In this document: positions 11,503 to 21,498 of the stretch, in pieces
Position numbering within the stretch: position 1 is the stretch's first letter
Layout: every line of letters begins with the position of its first letter
NCBI GenBank assembly: GCA_025350595.1
Contig: JANXXP010000133.1
Location: 1 to 48,690 of the forward strand
Reading direction: 5' to 3'
DNA length: 48,690 bases
Source of the DNA: Bacteroidota bacterium
GTDB taxonomy: Bacteria; Bacteroidota; Bacteroidia; Bacteroidales; VadinHA17
Position numbers and translations under genes: made by a program
The notes under the pieces: generated by a model
What the model saw: the letters and a program-made list of their open reading frames with translations, nothing else
Told to the model about the DNA's origin: nothing
Database searches by the model: none

Positions 11503-12345
11503 TCAACCATACATGAACTGGCCAACCTTTGCAAATGTTGCTTTGGGGTTAACACAGCAAACAGGAATTTTTGAACTGTTTGCGATTATGAATTGTTCCG
11601 ACGCGCCCATTACATAATCAGCCATTGTGATATTCTTGGTTGTCATAATCAGGAGAAGATCGGCATTTATTTTTTGGGCAAAATCGAGAGTCTGTTGAGC
11701 AAAATCTCCTCTTGGGACTTCATGTATTTCGTAATCTATGTTATTCTGTATAAGAAACTTAATTGCAAAATTTAGATTTACATTGGTCTTTTTTAACAAG
11801 GAAGAATCGGTACTCAAAGAAACCAGCATGTGGATCTTCGACTCAAAATATTTACCCATAAAAATTGCCATTTGCATCTTTTCTTTATTTTCCCCCCTGA
11901 AATCAACCGGGAAGACAATATTGTGATACCTCTCCTGGTCAACCGGAGCATCCTGAACAACTATAAATGGGATTTTTGATTTAACGATAACTTTTAACGC
12001 CCAGCTTCCGGTAAGCTTCTGCATCCCTTTCATTCCATGAGTCCCCATAACAACAAGACTGGCTTCCTTCTCATTTGCGTATTCGGCAATGGCTGAAAAA
12101 ATACTTCCCTTAACTATATGATAGGAAACGGGAACATTGAAGTTTTTATTGGTTTCTTCAGATACATGCTGCAATTTAGCCTTCTTTTCTGCTTCATCTT
12201 TAGAACTAATGCCGGTGTCGACAACATGCAAGAGGCATATATCATTCCCCACCATACGGCTTATCTTGACTGCGTGTGCCAATGCATGCTCGGCAACATG
12301 AGTAAAATCCCATGGCACAACTATAAGTTTTTTATGTTCTTCCAT
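11503..12345 (-). CDS. Universal stress protein, two tandem Usp domains
   Basis: KLIVVPWDFTHVAEHALAHAVKISR and VVMGTHGMKGMQKLTGSWALKVIVKSKIPFIVV motifs; a second divergent Usp half follows. Confidence 0.88.
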   Translation of the reverse strand: MEEHKKLIVVPWDFTHVAEHALAHAVKISRMVGNDICLLHVVDTGISSKDEAEKKAKLQHVSEETNKNFNVPVSYHIVKGSIFSAIAEYANEKEASLVVMGTHGMKGMQKLTGSWALKVIVKSKIPFIVVQDAPVDQERYHNIVFPVDFRGENKEKMQMAIFMGKYFESKIHMLVSLSTDSSLLKKTNVNLNFAIKFLIQNNIDYEIHEVPRGDFAQQTLDFAQKINADLLLIMTTKNITMADYVMGASEQFIIANSSKIPVCCVNPKATFAKVGQFMYG

Positions 12346-12373
12346 AGCGTTATTTTCTTTTCATATTAATATT

Positions 12374-12404
12374 CAAAGTTATTCAGTTTTTGCCAATATT
12401 CAAA
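12374..12404 (-). promoter_or_regulatory. Predicted promoter of usp-gldA
   Basis: Minus strand TTTG (12404-12401), 19 nt, TAACTTTG (12381-12374). Confidence 0.6.
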
Positions 12405-12462
12405 CCAATACCGGAAAGTGTCGGCTACATTAATTAATATAACTGAAATTTAGTGTATATAT

Positions 12463-12479
12463 TTTGACTGCCTGTCAAA
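12463..12479. promoter_or_regulatory. Candidate regulator-binding palindrome TTTGAC-TGCCT-GTCAAA
   Basis: Perfect 6-bp arms with a 5-nt spacer, in the divergent usp/asnS intergenic region. Same arms and spacer length as the 39270-39288 site. Confidence 0.4.
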
Positions 12480-12622
12480 GAATCTGAAAAAGAAGACAGT
12501 AGACCTCAAAAATAGTGCCATAAAGAAATAAAAACGGCTCTTTTGAGTTATTGAAATGAGCACATTAATCATATAAAACAAAATAAGGTCGATTTAATCG
12601 CCCTTAGCGACTAACATTTTAT

Positions 12623-12630
12623 TATTTTTG
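12623..12630 (+). promoter_or_regulatory. Candidate -7 box (TATTTTTG) of asnS
   Basis: TAnnTTTG match about 30 nt upstream of the asnS start. Confidence 0.4.
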
Positions 12631-12654
12631 CGCTACTATTTTTATTGATTATAA

Positions 12655-14052
12655 ATGATCATAATGAAAAGAACAAAGATTAAAGCATTATTATCCACTT
12701 CTCAGGTAGGTTCAGAGGTACTTGTGAAGGGATGGGTGAGAACGAAAAGAGGTAACAAGAATGTTGTCTTCATAGCACTCAATGATGGATCGACTATAAA
12801 TAATATTCAGGTGGTTGCTGATACTGTGTCATTTGATGAGAATCTTATAAAGGATATCACCACCGGTGCATGTATTGCTGTTAGCGGCAAACTGGTTGAG
12901 TCTCAGGGACAAGGCCAGAAAGTTGAAATCAATGCTTCTTCTATTGAACTTTATGGAAAGAGTGATGCAGAGACATACCCTCTGCAGAAGAAGGGACATT
13001 CAATGGAATTTTTGCGCGAGAATGCCCACCTCCGATTCAGAACAAATACTTTCGGTGCTGTTTTCAGAATAAGACACTCAATGGCTTTTGCCATTCATAA
13101 CTACTTTAACGATAAGGGATTTTTCTATCTTCATACTCCCATCATTACCGGAAGCGATGCTGAAGGCGCTGGCGAGATGTTCCATGTAACCACCATGGAT
13201 CTGAATAAATTGGTTCACAAAGAGGATGGATCTCTGGATTTCAATGGCGATTTTTTCGGAAAAGAAACGAATCTTACTGTTTCCGGACAGCTTGAAGGGG
13301 AACTTGGCGCCCTGTCACTAGGTGAGATATATACCTTCGGACCGACCTTCAGAGCAGAGAATTCAAATACTCCCAGGCATCTTGCCGAATTCTGGATGAT
13401 AGAACCGGAAATGTCTTTCTATGATCTTAACGACAACATGGATCTTGCTGAAGAGTTTGTAAAATATCTTATCAAATACGCGCTCGAAAATTGCCGTGAA
13501 GATCTTGAGTTCCTCAATAATATGATCGACAATAAACTTCTTGAGAAACTCAATTTTGTACTTAATAATGAGTTTGTAAGAATAACATATACCGAGGCTG
13601 TTTCAATTCTGACAGCTACAGGGAAAAAATGGGATTATATGGTAGGCTGGGGCCGCGATCTTCAGGCTGAACATGAAAGGTATCTTGTTGAGGAACACTT
13701 CAAACGTCCTGTTATCCTTACCGATTATCCGAGAGAGATAAAGGCTTTCTATATGAAGCAGAACGAGGATGGCAAAACAGTACGTGCAATGGATGTCCTC
13801 TTCCCGGGAATCGGTGAAATAATCGGCGGATCGCAGAGAGAAGAGAATTATGAGAAACTGCTTGCCCGCATTACTGAGATGAAATTACCCCAAAAGGATC
13901 TCTGGTGGTACCTGGATACACGGAAATTCGGAACAGCTCCGCACAGCGGATTTGGATTGGGATTTGAAAGGCTTATTTTATTTGTTACCGGAATGTCAAA
14001 TATTCGCGATGTGATACCTTTTCCAAGAACTCCCAAAAATGCTGAGTTTTAG
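12655..14052 (+). CDS. asnS: Asparaginyl-tRNA synthetase
   Basis: OB-fold [11 protein letters not shown]; class II motifs [22 protein letters not shown] and [34 protein letters not shown]. The true start may be ATG 12664. Confidence 0.96.
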   Translation: MIIMKRTKIKALLSTSQVGSEVLVKGWVRTKRGNKNVVFIALNDGSTINNIQVVADTVSFDENLIKDITTGACIAVSGKLVESQGQGQKVEINASSIELYGKSDAETYPLQKKGHSMEFLRENAHLRFRTNTFGAVFRIRHSMAFAIHNYFNDKGFFYLHTPIITGSDAEGAGEMFHVTTMDLNKLVHKEDGSLDFNGDFFGKETNLTVSGQLEGELGALSLGEIYTFGPTFRAENSNTPRHLAEFWMIEPEMSFYDLNDNMDLAEEFVKYLIKYALENCREDLEFLNNMIDNKLLEKLNFVLNNEFVRITYTEAVSILTATGKKWDYMVGWGRDLQAEHERYLVEEHFKRPVILTDYPREIKAFYMKQNEDGKTVRAMDVLFPGIGEIIGGSQREENYEKLLARITEMKLPQKDLWWYLDTRKFGTAPHSGFGLGFERLILFVTGMSNIRDVIPFPRTPKNAEF

Positions 14053-14091
14053 AAGAACTTATTCAGATTTATATTTGAAGAGGAGAAAAGG

Positions 14092-15549
14092 ATGCTAAAA
14101 CAAAGTTTACAACAGAAATTGCTTCAGAAGCTTTCCCCACAACAGATCCAGATGATCAAGCTGCTGGAGGTGCCAACTTTGCAGATTGAACAGAGAATAA
14201 AGAAAGAACTGGAGGAAAACCCTGCACTTGAAGAGGGACAGGAAGAAGAGGACATCCATTCTGAATCAGAAGACGAAGATCAGTTTGAGGAAAAAGATAA
14301 GGATCAGGAGGAATTTACCCTCGATGATTATATTGAAGAGGACGATATTCCGGACTATCGTCTTCAGGCCAAAAACTATAGTAAAGACGAAGAAAAAAGA
14401 ACTGAAATACCATTTTCAGTGGGATTATCTTTCAGTGAGCATCTGGAATCGCAGCTGGCTCTGCGTGACCTTACGGATAAACAGAAGATACTTGGAGAAT
14501 ATATTCTTGGAAATATAGATGAGGACGGATATCTGCGGAGAGAACTGATAAACATTGTTGATGATCTTGCTTTTCTTCAGAATGTTGAAACTACCGAAAG
14601 TGAACTCGAAGAGGTTCTTAAAATAATCCAGGACCTTGAACCCTCAGGGGTAGGGGCCCGTACCCTGAGAGAATGCCTTTTACTTCAGATTGAGAAACGC
14701 GACTACTCGCAACCATCTCTTAATATTGCACATACAATTATTGACCTGTATTTCGATGAATTCACGAAAAGGCATTACGATAAAATTGTAACACGGCTTG
14801 GGATTACTGAAAATGAACTCAAAGCAGCAATTGATGAAATATTGAAGCTGAACCCAAAACCGGGCGGAGTTTATAGTGATCCGTTTAACAAAACATCCCA
14901 GCCAATAATTCCTGACTTTATACTCGAGTTTTCTGAGGATGGGTTTGACCTTCACCTTAATTCACGAAATCTCCCGGAACTAAGAACTAGTGCTGCATAT
15001 AACGAAATGCTTCATACATACAGCCGAGATAAAAGTCAGAAAAAAGAAATGAAAGAGGCTGTTCTCTTTGTTAAGCAGAAAATCGATTCGGCAAAATGGT
15101 TCATTGATGCAATTAAACAACGGCAGAATACGCTCCTCCTTACCATGAATGCAATTCTGGAATATCAGCAGGAATACTTCATTGACGGTGATGAAACCAA
15201 ATTGAAACCGATGATCCTTAAAGATGTTGCTGAAATGACGGGACTGGATATTTCTACAATATCGAGAGTCGCAAACAGTAAATATATCCAGACTCACTTC
15301 GGAATATTTCCTCTGAAGTTTTTCTTTTCAGAAGGTCTGCAGACTGATAGCGGCGAAGAAGTTTCGACAAGAGAAATTAAAAGAATTTTACAGGATTGTA
15401 TTGAAAATGAACAGAAACGGAGACCACTAACAGACGAAAGGCTTACTGAAATCCTGCAGGAAAAGGGGTACCAGATAGCACGCCGGACCGTTGCAAAATA
15501 CCGGGAACAACTTAATATTCCGGTGGCAAGATTGAGGAGGGAGATATGA
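14092..15549 (+). CDS. rpoN: RNA polymerase sigma-54 factor
   Basis: N-term LKQSLQQKLLQKLSPQQIQMIKLLEVPTLQIEQRIKKELEENPALE; C-terminal RpoN-box-like RRTVAKYREQLNIPVARLRRE. Confidence 0.97.
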   Translation: MLKQSLQQKLLQKLSPQQIQMIKLLEVPTLQIEQRIKKELEENPALEEGQEEEDIHSESEDEDQFEEKDKDQEEFTLDDYIEEDDIPDYRLQAKNYSKDEEKRTEIPFSVGLSFSEHLESQLALRDLTDKQKILGEYILGNIDEDGYLRRELINIVDDLAFLQNVETTESELEEVLKIIQDLEPSGVGARTLRECLLLQIEKRDYSQPSLNIAHTIIDLYFDEFTKRHYDKIVTRLGITENELKAAIDEILKLNPKPGGVYSDPFNKTSQPIIPDFILEFSEDGFDLHLNSRNLPELRTSAAYNEMLHTYSRDKSQKKEMKEAVLFVKQKIDSAKWFIDAIKQRQNTLLLTMNAILEYQQEYFIDGDETKLKPMILKDVAEMTGLDISTISRVANSKYIQTHFGIFPLKFFFSEGLQTDSGEEVSTREIKRILQDCIENEQKRRPLTDERLTEILQEKGYQIARRTVAKYREQLNIPVARLRREI

Positions 15550-16178
15550 ATACTATAGGAACAAAAGAATCTACCGGTAAAGGGGCACAAGTAATATCCA
15601 TAATTTTTCATCCCTTGTTAATCCCTGTTTATGGGATGGCAATCATTTTTTCTGCCCCTACTCTGTTTGGATATCTTCCGTTCACAGTGAAGAAGTTATT
15701 ATTTTTTATCGTGTTGATAAATAATGTTTTAGTCCCTATTTCCTTATTACCCTTCCTTCGTTACAGAAATATTATCAGTTCCTGGACCATTTTCAAAAGG
15801 GAAGAAAGAACTGTGCCTCTTATAATTGCAACGCTTCTTTATTCAACTACTTCTTATATTATTTACCGGTTTCCGTTACCTGTTTTTTTGAAGTCATGTA
15901 TCTTTGCAGCTGCCTTTGTTTCTCTTATTGTTACACTTGTCAATTTCCGTTGGAAAATTTCACTCCATTCTGTCGGAGCTGGGTATCTGTTAGCCCTCGT
16001 ATTGCTCCTTTCTTTTAAAATGTACACACCTCTATTATGGTATCTTATATCAGCTGTTTTTGCTGGAGGTTTGGTTATGTCAGCAAGCTTAAGGCTTAAC
16101 TTCCATAATCCTCACCAGGTCTGGTTCGGTTTCCTCACAGGATTCTTTGGATTAACCCTTTTCATGATGTTTTTCTAA
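15546..16178 (+). CDS. Multi-pass membrane protein of unknown function
   Basis: 210 aa, several hydrophobic segments; ATGA overlap with the rpoN stop. Confidence 0.75.
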   Translation: MNTIGTKESTGKGAQVISIIFHPLLIPVYGMAIIFSAPTLFGYLPFTVKKLLFFIVLINNVLVPISLLPFLRYRNIISSWTIFKREERTVPLIIATLLYSTTSYIIYRFPLPVFLKSCIFAAAFVSLIVTLVNFRWKISLHSVGAGYLLALVLLLSFKMYTPLLWYLISAVFAGGLVMSASLRLNFHNPHQVWFGFLTGFFGLTLFMMFF

Positions 16179-17261
16179 TAATTCATTCAAAGCTTTCTTC
16201 AGGAGAAAGGGGCTTTGTGTGTTTATATCATCTATCCATTCAGCACTGCTTGATGGCAGATTAATATTTTCATTTATCTGATTCTGCCGGAGTGTGGAAA
16301 ACCATCCTTTTTCGCTAAGAGATTCAGCAAGATATTCCTGTTCGGTCTGGCCAGGTGTGGGGATTAATAATGCACTGCAATTGAGGCTTATAAGCTCCAT
16401 AATTGTTGTATATCCCGATCGGGTAATAATACTTTGACTTCCGGAAATCATTTCTTTCATTTCCTGAGTGAGAAGATGATTAATAAAAGTGATATTACCG
16501 GATGTTACCGGACCATTTTCCTTACCGGGCACCCCTTCCAGCATTACAGTTACCGGGATTTTATCTCTAAAAATAGTTATTAATTTTTGTTTAAGTATAC
16601 CACGTTGGGGCTCAGGGCCTGAAAGGATAACCGTGTTATACGGATATTTCAGTTTCTTTACTTTATCAGTTTGTCCGATTGAATTGAACCGTGATAATAT
16701 CCCTGTATATCTGACATTATCGGGTAGTTTTAATCCGTGCGATAGTCTCCCGCTAACATTCAGCTCCCCGGGCAGATCAGGAATGAAACAGAGGGAATAT
16801 TTATTAATAACGGCTCTGTGAAGTAAGATCCCAATGAATTCCAGAAATCTGAATGGTTTTGGAAACGGAATTAAAGGCATGTGGGTAATATACACAGATG
16901 TAATATGACTGTTCCATAATCCAAACCGGTTATCGCTGATAACAATATCAATAGAATACTCTCTGATAATCTTCTTCAGCTCGAAATGTTCTTTGATTAT
17001 ATGATACAAAAGAACAGGTGTTTTCAGTAGCATCGAGAGATACTGAGGCAGAAACTTTGAATACCCCGGACGGAATCCGCTAAAGTTCAGATATGAAAGT
17101 CCGGGTAATTCTTTCCGGAAAAGAGCCAGGTGCTCATCTCCTGAGCCTATGATAATATTGTTATTCATATCCCGCAGCGCACTTGCCAGCGGGATCATCC
17201 GGGCAGCATGACCTAATCCCCATTCCAGTGGACAAATGAGTATATTGTAACTTTTATTCAA
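16152..17261 (-). CDS. Glycosyltransferase-like protein (MurG/UDP-GlcNAc-type fold)
   Basis: N-term ILICPLEWGLGHAARMIPLASAL; C-terminal RSGYTTIMELISLNCSALLIPTPGQTEQEYLAESL donor-binding-like motif. Confidence 0.8.
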   Translation of the reverse strand: MNKSYNILICPLEWGLGHAARMIPLASALRDMNNNIIIGSGDEHLALFRKELPGLSYLNFSGFRPGYSKFLPQYLSMLLKTPVLLYHIIKEHFELKKIIREYSIDIVISDNRFGLWNSHITSVYITHMPLIPFPKPFRFLEFIGILLHRAVINKYSLCFIPDLPGELNVSGRLSHGLKLPDNVRYTGILSRFNSIGQTDKVKKLKYPYNTVILSGPEPQRGILKQKLITIFRDKIPVTVMLEGVPGKENGPVTSGNITFINHLLTQEMKEMISGSQSIITRSGYTTIMELISLNCSALLIPTPGQTEQEYLAESLSEKGWFSTLRQNQINENINLPSSSAEWIDDINTQSPFLLKKALNELLEKHHEKG

Positions 17262-17263
17262 CT

Positions 17264-18049
17264 TTAACCTGAAACTTTCGTTTTAATACCAAGCTTTTCA
17301 ACAAGCGCGGCTATTTCTTTAAGCTCTTTTTCAGGGACTTTAATTAATTTCCCACCATCAGGAGTATCTCTGGAAATAGTATAGATCATTACTTCTGAGG
17401 GTTTGATCCTCCGTATTGCCTCTATCCATGCACTTATTTCTGCAGGTGTTGTGTTGTCTATAACATTATTGTTGTATAAACCCCGAAGGAAAAGAGTCTG
17501 AATAATAACCTTGCCGTTAAACGCTGCAAGATCATCAATAACTTTTTCAATATTGAAATTTCCTCTGGGCTGATTATGGATCTTCACTGTGGAGCCTATT
17601 GCAGAGTCGAGTTTAAGGATGTTCATATCGACTTTTAATAAAGCTGCCTTTATAAGTCGATTATTTATAGTTGTGGAGTTTGATAATACCGCAATTTTAG
17701 CTTTAGGAAAATACTTGTCTCTCAGCGTTATACTATCATCAATTATCCCCGGGAATTCAGGATGGAGAGTAGGTTCTCCATTCCCGGCGTACGTAATTAC
17801 ATCAGGTGACTGGCCTTTAACCTTCATTTCTGAGAGCTTTTTATCAAGGGCATTATATACTTCCTCGCGACCGGGAAGTTTATTAACAGCATTTTCTATA
17901 TCTTTTGTCCACCCGCATTCGCAGTAGATGCAATTGAAATTACAGATTTTTCTTTTGACAGGTAACAGATTTATCCCCAGCGAAACACCCAATCGTCTGC
18001 TCTTTACCGGTCCGAATATTATTTCATCAAATAGAAATGTGGGCATCAA
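17264..18049 (-). CDS. Radical SAM protein
   Basis: CNFNCIYCECG (CxxxCxxC) and YAGNGEPTLHPEF motifs; 261 aa. Confidence 0.9.
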   Translation of the reverse strand: MMPTFLFDEIIFGPVKSRRLGVSLGINLLPVKRKICNFNCIYCECGWTKDIENAVNKLPGREEVYNALDKKLSEMKVKGQSPDVITYAGNGEPTLHPEFPGIIDDSITLRDKYFPKAKIAVLSNSTTINNRLIKAALLKVDMNILKLDSAIGSTVKIHNQPRGNFNIEKVIDDLAAFNGKVIIQTLFLRGLYNNNVIDNTTPAEISAWIEAIRRIKPSEVMIYTISRDTPDGGKLIKVPEKELKEIAALVEKLGIKTKVSG

Positions 18050-18109
18050 GGTTACTTTTTTATGGATTCAAAATTAGCAATAATAAAGGATATAGTTAGC
18101 CTTCTCTTT

Positions 18110-18210
18110 TTTGCCACCTGCCCTCCCGCTTCGCGGGACAAGCTCTAAACGGGGTTCTGGAACTCTATATGATTGATTAGTCCCGCTTAGGCGGGATTGG
18201 GGGGGGCAAA
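18110..18210. repeat. C/G-rich composite palindromic element (family A, copy 4)
   Basis: TTTGCC...; hairpins TCCCGC-TTC-GCGGGA (18124-18138) and TCCCGC-TTAG-GCGGGA (18181-18196); ending GGGGGGGGCAAA. Confidence 0.7.
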
Positions 18211-18216
18211 TAGGTT

Positions 18217-19392
18217 CTAAATAAGTCTTCTTACAAATGAATCAGGCAGGAGTTTCATATTTTGCAGGTCAACGTTTTCAAGCAGGAGCAGCCCAGGCTT
18301 TTTGCCAGTTTCAATCTTTCCAAAATGGTCTTCTTCACATAATGCTTTAGCCCCATTCAAAGTTCCCCATCTGACAAGCTCTTCAATTGTAAGAAAAGGG
18401 AAATACCTCTGAAGGGTTTTTAGCTCACCAAGTATGCTGAGTTTATCATTGGAAGCCAGGCTGTCAGTTCCGATAACTATCTCACACCCCTCATCAAGGA
18501 GTACATCAAGAGGAGGTAATTGATTCTCAATATAAATATTTGAACCAGGGCACAAACACCAGAATAAGTTTTTTCTTACCTTAATTTTTCTTATTGTCTC
18601 CCGATCGGCAAAGGTGTTATGGACCAAAATAAGATTACCACTCTGTGTCAGATCATTGAGAATTGCATCAGCATGATTTTTTGCAATTTCAGGATTTGAT
18701 GGCATTAAGGAAGAGCGTTCAAAGGATGTAAGTAACGATCCTGTATTATTTCTAAGAAAAGTCTCTTCATCTGCGGTCTCCATAAAATGAATTGAAGTAA
18801 TTTTATTCTTCTCACTTTTTTCCTTAAGAAGCCTCAGAAGAGGTAATGACATCGAATAAACAGCGTGAGGCACCAGGAAGAAAAGCAGTTTCATCTCCTT
18901 AGCAGTTTCGGCAACTTTTAATAAATCATCCAGACGCCGGGTGGCTTTTTCCGGATCAATTCCAAAAACTTCCAGAAGGCTGATGTATTTTATCCTGCTT
19001 TTCTGTTTTATACTAAAGGAGAGTGAGGTATTACAGATATCAGCACATAGCGACACTCCTTCATTATACATGTCATTATCGGCTGAGGAAGATGATTTTG
19101 TTAAAGCGTCAGGAGTATTATTTCTGGAGTTTCTGACCTGTTCCAGGAATGTGCTCAATCCACCGCCTGGAACAACCGATCCTTTCAAATACGACAACTC
19201 AAGATGACAATGGCAGTTCACAAAACCGGGAATGATTATGCCATTATGAAATTCAACAGATTGTTTTTCTTTAAGATTCCCTTCCGTATCCTCAACATTA
19301 ATTATTGTTCCGTCATCCTCAGTTGTGATAATGGCTCTTTTTAGCGGGAATCCTGAATTGGTAATAATATACTGGGCTGAAAAACGTTTCAT
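18217..19392 (-). CDS. Amidohydrolase (cytosine/aminofutalosine deaminase-like)
   Basis: PGFVNCHCHLELSYLKG, HFMETADEE, LVHNTF, CPGSN, GTDSLASNDKLSILGELK motifs. Confidence 0.85.
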   Translation of the reverse strand: MKRFSAQYIITNSGFPLKRAIITTEDDGTIINVEDTEGNLKEKQSVEFHNGIIIPGFVNCHCHLELSYLKGSVVPGGGLSTFLEQVRNSRNNTPDALTKSSSSADNDMYNEGVSLCADICNTSLSFSIKQKSRIKYISLLEVFGIDPEKATRRLDDLLKVAETAKEMKLLFFLVPHAVYSMSLPLLRLLKEKSEKNKITSIHFMETADEETFLRNNTGSLLTSFERSSLMPSNPEIAKNHADAILNDLTQSGNLILVHNTFADRETIRKIKVRKNLFWCLCPGSNIYIENQLPPLDVLLDEGCEIVIGTDSLASNDKLSILGELKTLQRYFPFLTIEELVRWGTLNGAKALCEEDHFGKIETGKKPGLLLLENVDLQNMKLLPDSFVRRLI

Positions 19393-20165
19393 ACCACCGC
19401 CACTGAGGAATAGGTAAAAGTGATTCTATCGATATAGATATGCTTTTCCCTGTTATCCGGGAGGTTATCAAAATCGTACAGCAAGCCTCTGAAACGGAAA
19501 AATGATTTATCAGGAACATTCAGCATAAGAGTATATGTATGGGGTAGGCCGTCTTTTAAGTAATTAATCGTTTTAATGAAATGTTTTTTCCCCTTGTCAA
19601 TACTATCTGAATTACATGAATATGCGGTAATTCGCGGATTAACCGACTGGTCGTCGGGGAAAAGGGTGGCTGAAAAACATAAGGAATAAGAGCCTGGATT
19701 ATTTATAGTTATGTCAAATTGTGTGGAGTCGGATCTTAAGGTGTCGGGGAAGAAATAAAACTCTTTGCCTCTCCATAGGTTATTTATGTGATTTTCTTCC
19801 AGCAAAGCCTGTTTTTCAGCACGCGATTCCATCTCGGTAAGTATTCCAAGAACCTGATCGTTAATACTAATCAGCTGTTTTGGGTTATTAATGAAATAGT
19901 ACTTGATTGTTTTGTCCATGGCGTCTTTTGTGTACCCATGTTTTTCTATTACCTGGATATAAGCTGAAATCGAATCAAGTGATAAAAACAAGGAATGATA
20001 TTTTGGAAGAGTCAAAAGGCCGTCTGCAATATGAAAGTCGGTCAGAATAGCAATCAGATCTTTTTCGGGAATCAGATTGTTCTTATCTAATTTTGTTTTT
20101 CTGCTGGTACACGAACCGGCTACCAGCAAAATCAGAAATAATATGAGAATCTTAAGCCTGATCAT
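19389..20165 (-). CDS. DUF4296-type lipoprotein
   Basis: Lipobox LLVAGSC; IPEKDLIAILTDFHIADGLL N-terminal region typical of the family. Confidence 0.7.
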   Translation of the reverse strand: MIRLKILILFLILLVAGSCTSRKTKLDKNNLIPEKDLIAILTDFHIADGLLTLPKYHSLFLSLDSISAYIQVIEKHGYTKDAMDKTIKYYFINNPKQLISINDQVLGILTEMESRAEKQALLEENHINNLWRGKEFYFFPDTLRSDSTQFDITINNPGSYSLCFSATLFPDDQSVNPRITAYSCNSDSIDKGKKHFIKTINYLKDGLPHTYTLMLNVPDKSFFRFRGLLYDFDNLPDNREKHIYIDRITFTYSSVAVV

Positions 20166-20270
20166 TTTACTTTATTATTATAAGCAGACACTCAATTATT
20201 ATTAAATATAATCTCATTTTTCTAAATTCAAGGTTTTCTGTGCTTTTGGTGTAAATATAGTAATTGATTA

Positions 20271-21494
20271 TTACACGTCCTTATTAAGAAATTTCTTTGT
20301 TAGATATCTTACCGGATACCATGCAGCCCAATAGCCTATAAGTAATACGACTACGGGAACCACAATAAAATCTTTTACCTTCATTACAACAGGATATGAG
20401 TCCATAATCAGCGATTCGCTATTAAGTTTTACGAGTCCATAAGTCTGCTGTATCCAGCAAACTGCGAAACCCAGAATTATTCCTGCAATAGCTCCGATAA
20501 TTGAGATTAGCCATCCCTCAAAAATAAATATCTTCCTTATCAGGTTATTATCTGCACCAAGGCTTTTAAGTATTTCAATATCACGCTCTTTCTCAATTAT
20601 TAGCATGGTAAGGGAACCCATTATGTTGAATGATGCGATAATAAGGATCAGCGTCAGGATAAGAAAGATAGCCAGTCTTTCTGATTTCATTACTTTATAA
20701 AAGATCTCCTGCTGTTCATACCTGTTTTTTACTATGAAGCCCTTTCCGAAAATTTTGGTGATGTTTTTCTGCACAACCTGAGGATCAGTCCGATCAGAAA
20801 ATTTTATTTCAAGGGAGGTTACTCCTTCGTTTACTTCTATCAGCTCTCTGGCAAACTCAAGAGGGACATAAACATATTTTGAATCATATTCTTTTTCTAC
20901 CTCAAAGATACCGGAAGGCGTTATATACTTTTTGTTAAAAGGATCTTCTGCATTAATATTTGTGTTCCCTGTCCTTTTGGGGAGCCAGATAGATAATTGT
21001 GAGATAAAATTAATCCTGAGCCCCAGATATTGTGCAACGCCTATTCCGGGAATAGCATAAGGACGACCTTTTTCTGATCGGAGAGAGAAAGTGCCTTCAA
21101 ACATTGAGCTGTCGATATTTGAAATCATAGTATAGTTATCATCAACACCTTTTATTGTTGCAATAAATTGTCTGTCACCATATTTCAGAAGTGCATTTTC
21201 CTCCAGTACAAGGGAATAACACGATACCCCATCAACTTTTGCAAGAAGTTTCAGCCTTGATGTATCTGCAATAAATGTTTTTCCTTCAGCAGCAGTTATC
21301 TTAATGTCGGGATCAAAGGTGTTGAATATTGCACTAACCATTGTTTCAAGCCCGTTGAAAACCGACAGGATAATAATAAGTGCCATCGTTCCTACTGCAA
21401 CACCTGCTACCGATACTGCCGAGATAATGTTTATTGCATTCCGCGATTTTTTTGCGAACAGGTACCTTTTTGCTATGTATAATGAGAGTTTCAC
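20271..21494 (-). CDS. LolC/LolE-family (FtsX/MacB-like) ABC transporter permease
   Basis: N-term LYIAKRYLFAKKSRNAINIISAVSVAGVAVGTMALIIILSVFNGLE; C-terminal EKERDIEILKSLGADNNLIRKIFIFEG. Confidence 0.9.
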   Translation of the reverse strand: MKLSLYIAKRYLFAKKSRNAINIISAVSVAGVAVGTMALIIILSVFNGLETMVSAIFNTFDPDIKITAAEGKTFIADTSRLKLLAKVDGVSCYSLVLEENALLKYGDRQFIATIKGVDDNYTMISNIDSSMFEGTFSLRSEKGRPYAIPGIGVAQYLGLRINFISQLSIWLPKRTGNTNINAEDPFNKKYITPSGIFEVEKEYDSKYVYVPLEFARELIEVNEGVTSLEIKFSDRTDPQVVQKNITKIFGKGFIVKNRYEQQEIFYKVMKSERLAIFLILTLILIIASFNIMGSLTMLIIEKERDIEILKSLGADNNLIRKIFIFEGWLISIIGAIAGIILGFAVCWIQQTYGLVKLNSESLIMDSYPVVMKVKDFIVVPVVVLLIGYWAAWYPVRYLTKKFLNKDV

Positions 21495-21498
21495 TTTT

